Assembly (NCBI RefSeq): GCF_016405885.1
Contig: NZ_JAEKGC010000005.1
Location: forward strand, 1 to 64,000
Direction: 5' to 3'
Length of the DNA: 64,000 nucleotides
From: Arthrobacter sp. MSA 4-2
Lineage (GTDB): Bacteria; Actinomycetota; Actinomycetes; Actinomycetales; Micrococcaceae
Shown here piece after piece: positions 61,974 through 64,000 of the stretch. Position numbers and translations under genes: made by a program. Every line of letters begins with the position of its first letter. Positions within the stretch are counted from its first letter, which is position 1. The notes beneath the pieces are model-generated. The model ran no database searches and was not told the origin of the DNA. It saw nothing but the letters and a program-made list of their open reading frames with translations.

Positions 61974-64000
61974 TCAGGCGGCGACCGGTTCGGCGACGGC
62001 GCCTTTGCGGTCCAGCTTGCGGTCACGGAGCCGCTTGAGGGCGACGACGATGACGGCCGAGATAACCATCCCGACGACAATCGACAGGATGAACCACTGC
62101 AGCCCGCCGATGGCGAAGAACACGAAGAACCCGCCGTGGGGTGCCTGGGAGGTGACCCCGAAGCCCATCACCATGGCGCCGGTCACCGCGGCGCCGACCA
62201 TTGAGGAGGGGATCACGCGCAGCGGGTCGGCCGCGGCGAACGGGATGGCCCCTTCGGAGATGAAGGACGCCCCGAGCAGCCAGGCGGCCTTGCCGTTCTC
62301 CCGCTCGGCCAGGGAGAACCTGCGGCGGTCGATCACGGTTGCCAGGGCCATCGCCAGCGGCGGCACCATGCCCGCCGCCATGACGGCTGCCATGATCTGC
62401 AGGGGAGCCTGGTTAGCGGTGGTTGCGGCGCCCAGGCCGGCGACGGCGAAGGAGTAGGCAACCTTATTGACCGGTCCACCCAGGTCGATGGCCATCATCA
62501 GGCCGAGGATGATCCCGAGTACCACGGCCGCCGACCCGGTCAGGCCGGACAGCCAGTCGTTCAGCGCCGCGGTCAGACCGGCGATCGGTCCGCCGAGGAT
62601 GATGAACATGGCACCCGAGGCGATCAGGGACGCGAGCAACGGAATGATGACGACGGGCATGAGGCTGCGAAGCCACCGGGGGACGCTCAGCCGCCCGATC
62701 ATCATTGCGACATAGCCGGCGAGCAGGCCGCCGACGATGCCACCGAGGAAGCCGGCGTCCATGAAGCCTGCCACCGCACCGGCGACGAAGCCCGGGGCGA
62801 TACCCGGGCGGTCCGCCAGGGCATAGGCGATGTAGGCGGCCAGCGCCGGTACCAGAAAGCCCAGCGACAGTTGGCCGATCTTGAAGGCCACTGCTCCGAG
62901 GTAGGTGGCAAGGCCTCCCTCAGGCAAATTCCCCAGGTTGTTCTCGAGTACGACGGTGTCCGCGACCTCGGTGATGTCGTAGCCGCCGATCAGGAAGCCG
63001 AGGGCGATCAGCAGCCCGCCGCCGGCGACGAAGGGGATCATGTAGCTGACGCCGGTGAGCAGCGCCCGCTTCAGGGTCCCGCCGATGCCTTCCCTGCTGG
63101 TGTCGGCGTCGGCGTCGTTTCCTCCGGAGTCACCGGCGACCCGGCGGGCCGAAGGGTTCCGGGCCGCCGCGACGGCCTCCTCGACCATCTCGCCGGGCTC
63201 GTCGATGCCGCGCTTCACCGGGGCGTTGATGACCGGAAGACCGGCGAAGCGATGCTTGTCCCGGACGTCGACATCGACGGCGAAGATGACGGCATCCGCC
63301 GCCGCGATCACCGCTGGGTCGAGGGGTGTTGCCCCCGAGGAGCCCTGGGTTTCGACCTGCAGATCGATGCCGCGTTCCTTGGCCGCGGCGACGAGGGAGT
63401 CAGCCGCCATGTAGGTGTGGGCGATGCCCGTTGGGCAGGCGGTGACCGCGACCAGGCGGCGGACCTCGCCGTCCTCCTTCGCAGGTGCTGGGGCTTCACC
63501 GGCAGGCGCCTGCTCGGTGCCGCCCGGAGCGGCGAAGGCGGCGTGGGCGCCGGAGCCTGTTCCGGCACCCGCGGCCGCGCCGGCGGTGGCACTCACGGGC
63601 GTCGAAGCCGGAGCCTTGCCGGTTCCCAGGGCCCCCTCGACGAGGTCGACCACCTCCTGTTCGGAGGCGGCGTTCCTCAGCGCGGCGGTGAAGTCCTTCT
63701 TGATGAGGGACCGCGCCAGCTTCGACAGCATTTTCAGGTGTTCCTGATCGGCGCCGTCGGGAGCGGCGATGAAGAACACGAGGTCAGCGGGACCGTCCTT
63801 CGCGCCGAAGTCGACCGGCGGAGCCAGGCGGGCCATGGCGAGTGTGGGCTCGAGGACCGACCCGGAGCGGCAGTGGGGGATTGCAATGCCGCCGGGGATC
63901 CCGGTCGCGGTCTTCTCCTCGCGGGCCAGGGCGTCGGCGTAAAGGCCCTCAGCGCCGGAGGCCCGGCCCTGTGCGGTGACCTGTTCTGCCAGGTACCGGA
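61974..64000 (-). CDS. fruA: Fructose-type PTS EIIABC, 5'-truncated at right edge
   Basis: 675 codons visible; the frame continues through 64000 without a start. EIIA part holds the active His in GGIAIPHCRSGS. EIIB follows a Ala/Pro-rich linker, with the phosphorylatable Cys in VAVTACPTGIAHTYMAADSLV. EIIC makes up the C-terminal half with about nine hydrophobic segments and the end KRLRDRKLDRKGAVAEPVAA. Imports and phosphorylates fructose (or a related hexose such as mannitol-type). Domain order A-B-C is the usual FruA fusion. The downstream ptsH supports a fru operon; fruK and the repressor would lie to the right. Confidence 0.95.
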   Translation of the reverse strand, partial: RYLAEQVTAQGRASGAEGLYADALAREEKTATGIPGGIAIPHCRSGSVLEPTLAMARLAPPVDFGAKDGPADLVFFIAAPDGADQEHLKMLSKLARSLIKKDFTAALRNAASEQEVVDLVEGALGTGKAPASTPVSATAGAAAGAGTGSGAHAAFAAPGGTEQAPAGEAPAPAKEDGEVRRLVAVTACPTGIAHTYMAADSLVAAAKERGIDLQVETQGSSGATPLDPAVIAAADAVIFAVDVDVRDKHRFAGLPVINAPVKRGIDEPGEMVEEAVAAARNPSARRVAGDSGGNDADADTSREGIGGTLKRALLTGVSYMIPFVAGGGLLIALGFLIGGYDITEVADTVVLENNLGNLPEGGLATYLGAVAFKIGQLSLGFLVPALAAYIAYALADRPGIAPGFVAGAVAGFMDAGFLGGIVGGLLAGYVAMMIGRLSVPRWLRSLMPVVIIPLLASLIASGAMFIILGGPIAGLTAALNDWLSGLTGSAAVVLGIILGLMMAIDLGGPVNKVAYSFAVAGLGAATTANQAPLQIMAAVMAAGMVPPLAMALATVIDRRRFSLAERENGKAAWLLGASFISEGAIPFAAADPLRVIPSSMVGAAVTGAMVMGFGVTSQAPHGGFFVFFAIGGLQWFILSIVVGMVISAVIVVALKRLRDRKLDRKGAVAEPVAA

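Overview
The window is high-GC DNA (roughly two thirds G+C by eye) with dense, overlapping genes, GTG/TTG starts and an actinobacterial gene set: Lsr2, ClpC with an upstream ClgR-like box, DisA/RadA, a DUF2520-panC-lysS-lsr2-clpC block, topoisomerase IB, a SatD-family gene and a PhoP-type PHO box. Gene order (tilS-hpt-ftsH-folE-folP-folB-folK-DUF3180-PH-PH-DUF2520-panC-lysS-lsr2-clpC) fits Micrococcaceae (Arthrobacter and relatives). The genus is an inference from order and protein content; no rRNA is present.

Layout. 0-1.5 kb: the 3' end of a proline-rich protein gene, a small helical WXG100/ESX-like protein and an unknown protein, probably the end of a type VII secretion-related operon. 1.5-14.5 kb: catabolic and transport genes: a SnoaL-like protein, NCS1 permease and cyclase-family hydrolase operon facing a PHP-domain gene across a palindromic operator; an acyl-CoA dehydrogenase; a UraA-type permease; an SDR/aldehyde dehydrogenase pair; phosphoglucomutase; a DUF4190 protein; an amidase. 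14.6-26 kb: rhodanese-pheA, topoisomerase IB, a diacylglycerol-kinase-like gene, serS, a HAD hydrolase, a SatD-family regulator, pyrophosphatase, PBP4-type carboxypeptidase, then metalloprotease-tilS-hpt.

26.7-41 kb is housekeeping: ftsH, the complete folate branch folE-folP-folB-folK, two PH-domain membrane proteins, DUF2520, panC, lysS, lsr2 with a strong promoter, and clpC ending in a perfect terminator. 41-50 kb: csbD-like gene, a PTS-dependent dihydroxyacetone kinase operon (dhaKLM, with HPr fused to DhaM), mutY, disA, radA and a FUSC-type exporter. 50-56 kb is a phosphate region: PHO box, pstSCAB, and on the other strand a DUF47 regulator with a Pit transporter. 57 kb carries tRNA-Lys(TTT). 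58-61.4 kb is accessory: a secreted EEP-family phosphohydrolase with an EF-hand-like loop, a decayed fatty-acid desaturase whose palindromic operator is intact, and a two-gene cassette (duplicated-HTH protein plus multi-pass membrane protein). 61.5-64 kb: HPr and the 3' part of a fructose-type PTS EIIABC gene running off the right edge.

No insertion sequence, prophage, CRISPR array or rRNA was seen. The most interesting places are the desaturase remnant with its conserved operator, the HTH/membrane cassette, the T7SS-like end with a 12-codon coupling ORF, the short tandem repeat carrying stop codons at the end of the SatD-family gene, and several candidate operators (PHO box, ClgR box, a GTAAACAA/TTGTTTAC palindrome, and a GTAAG-N4-CTTA element before two small-protein genes).
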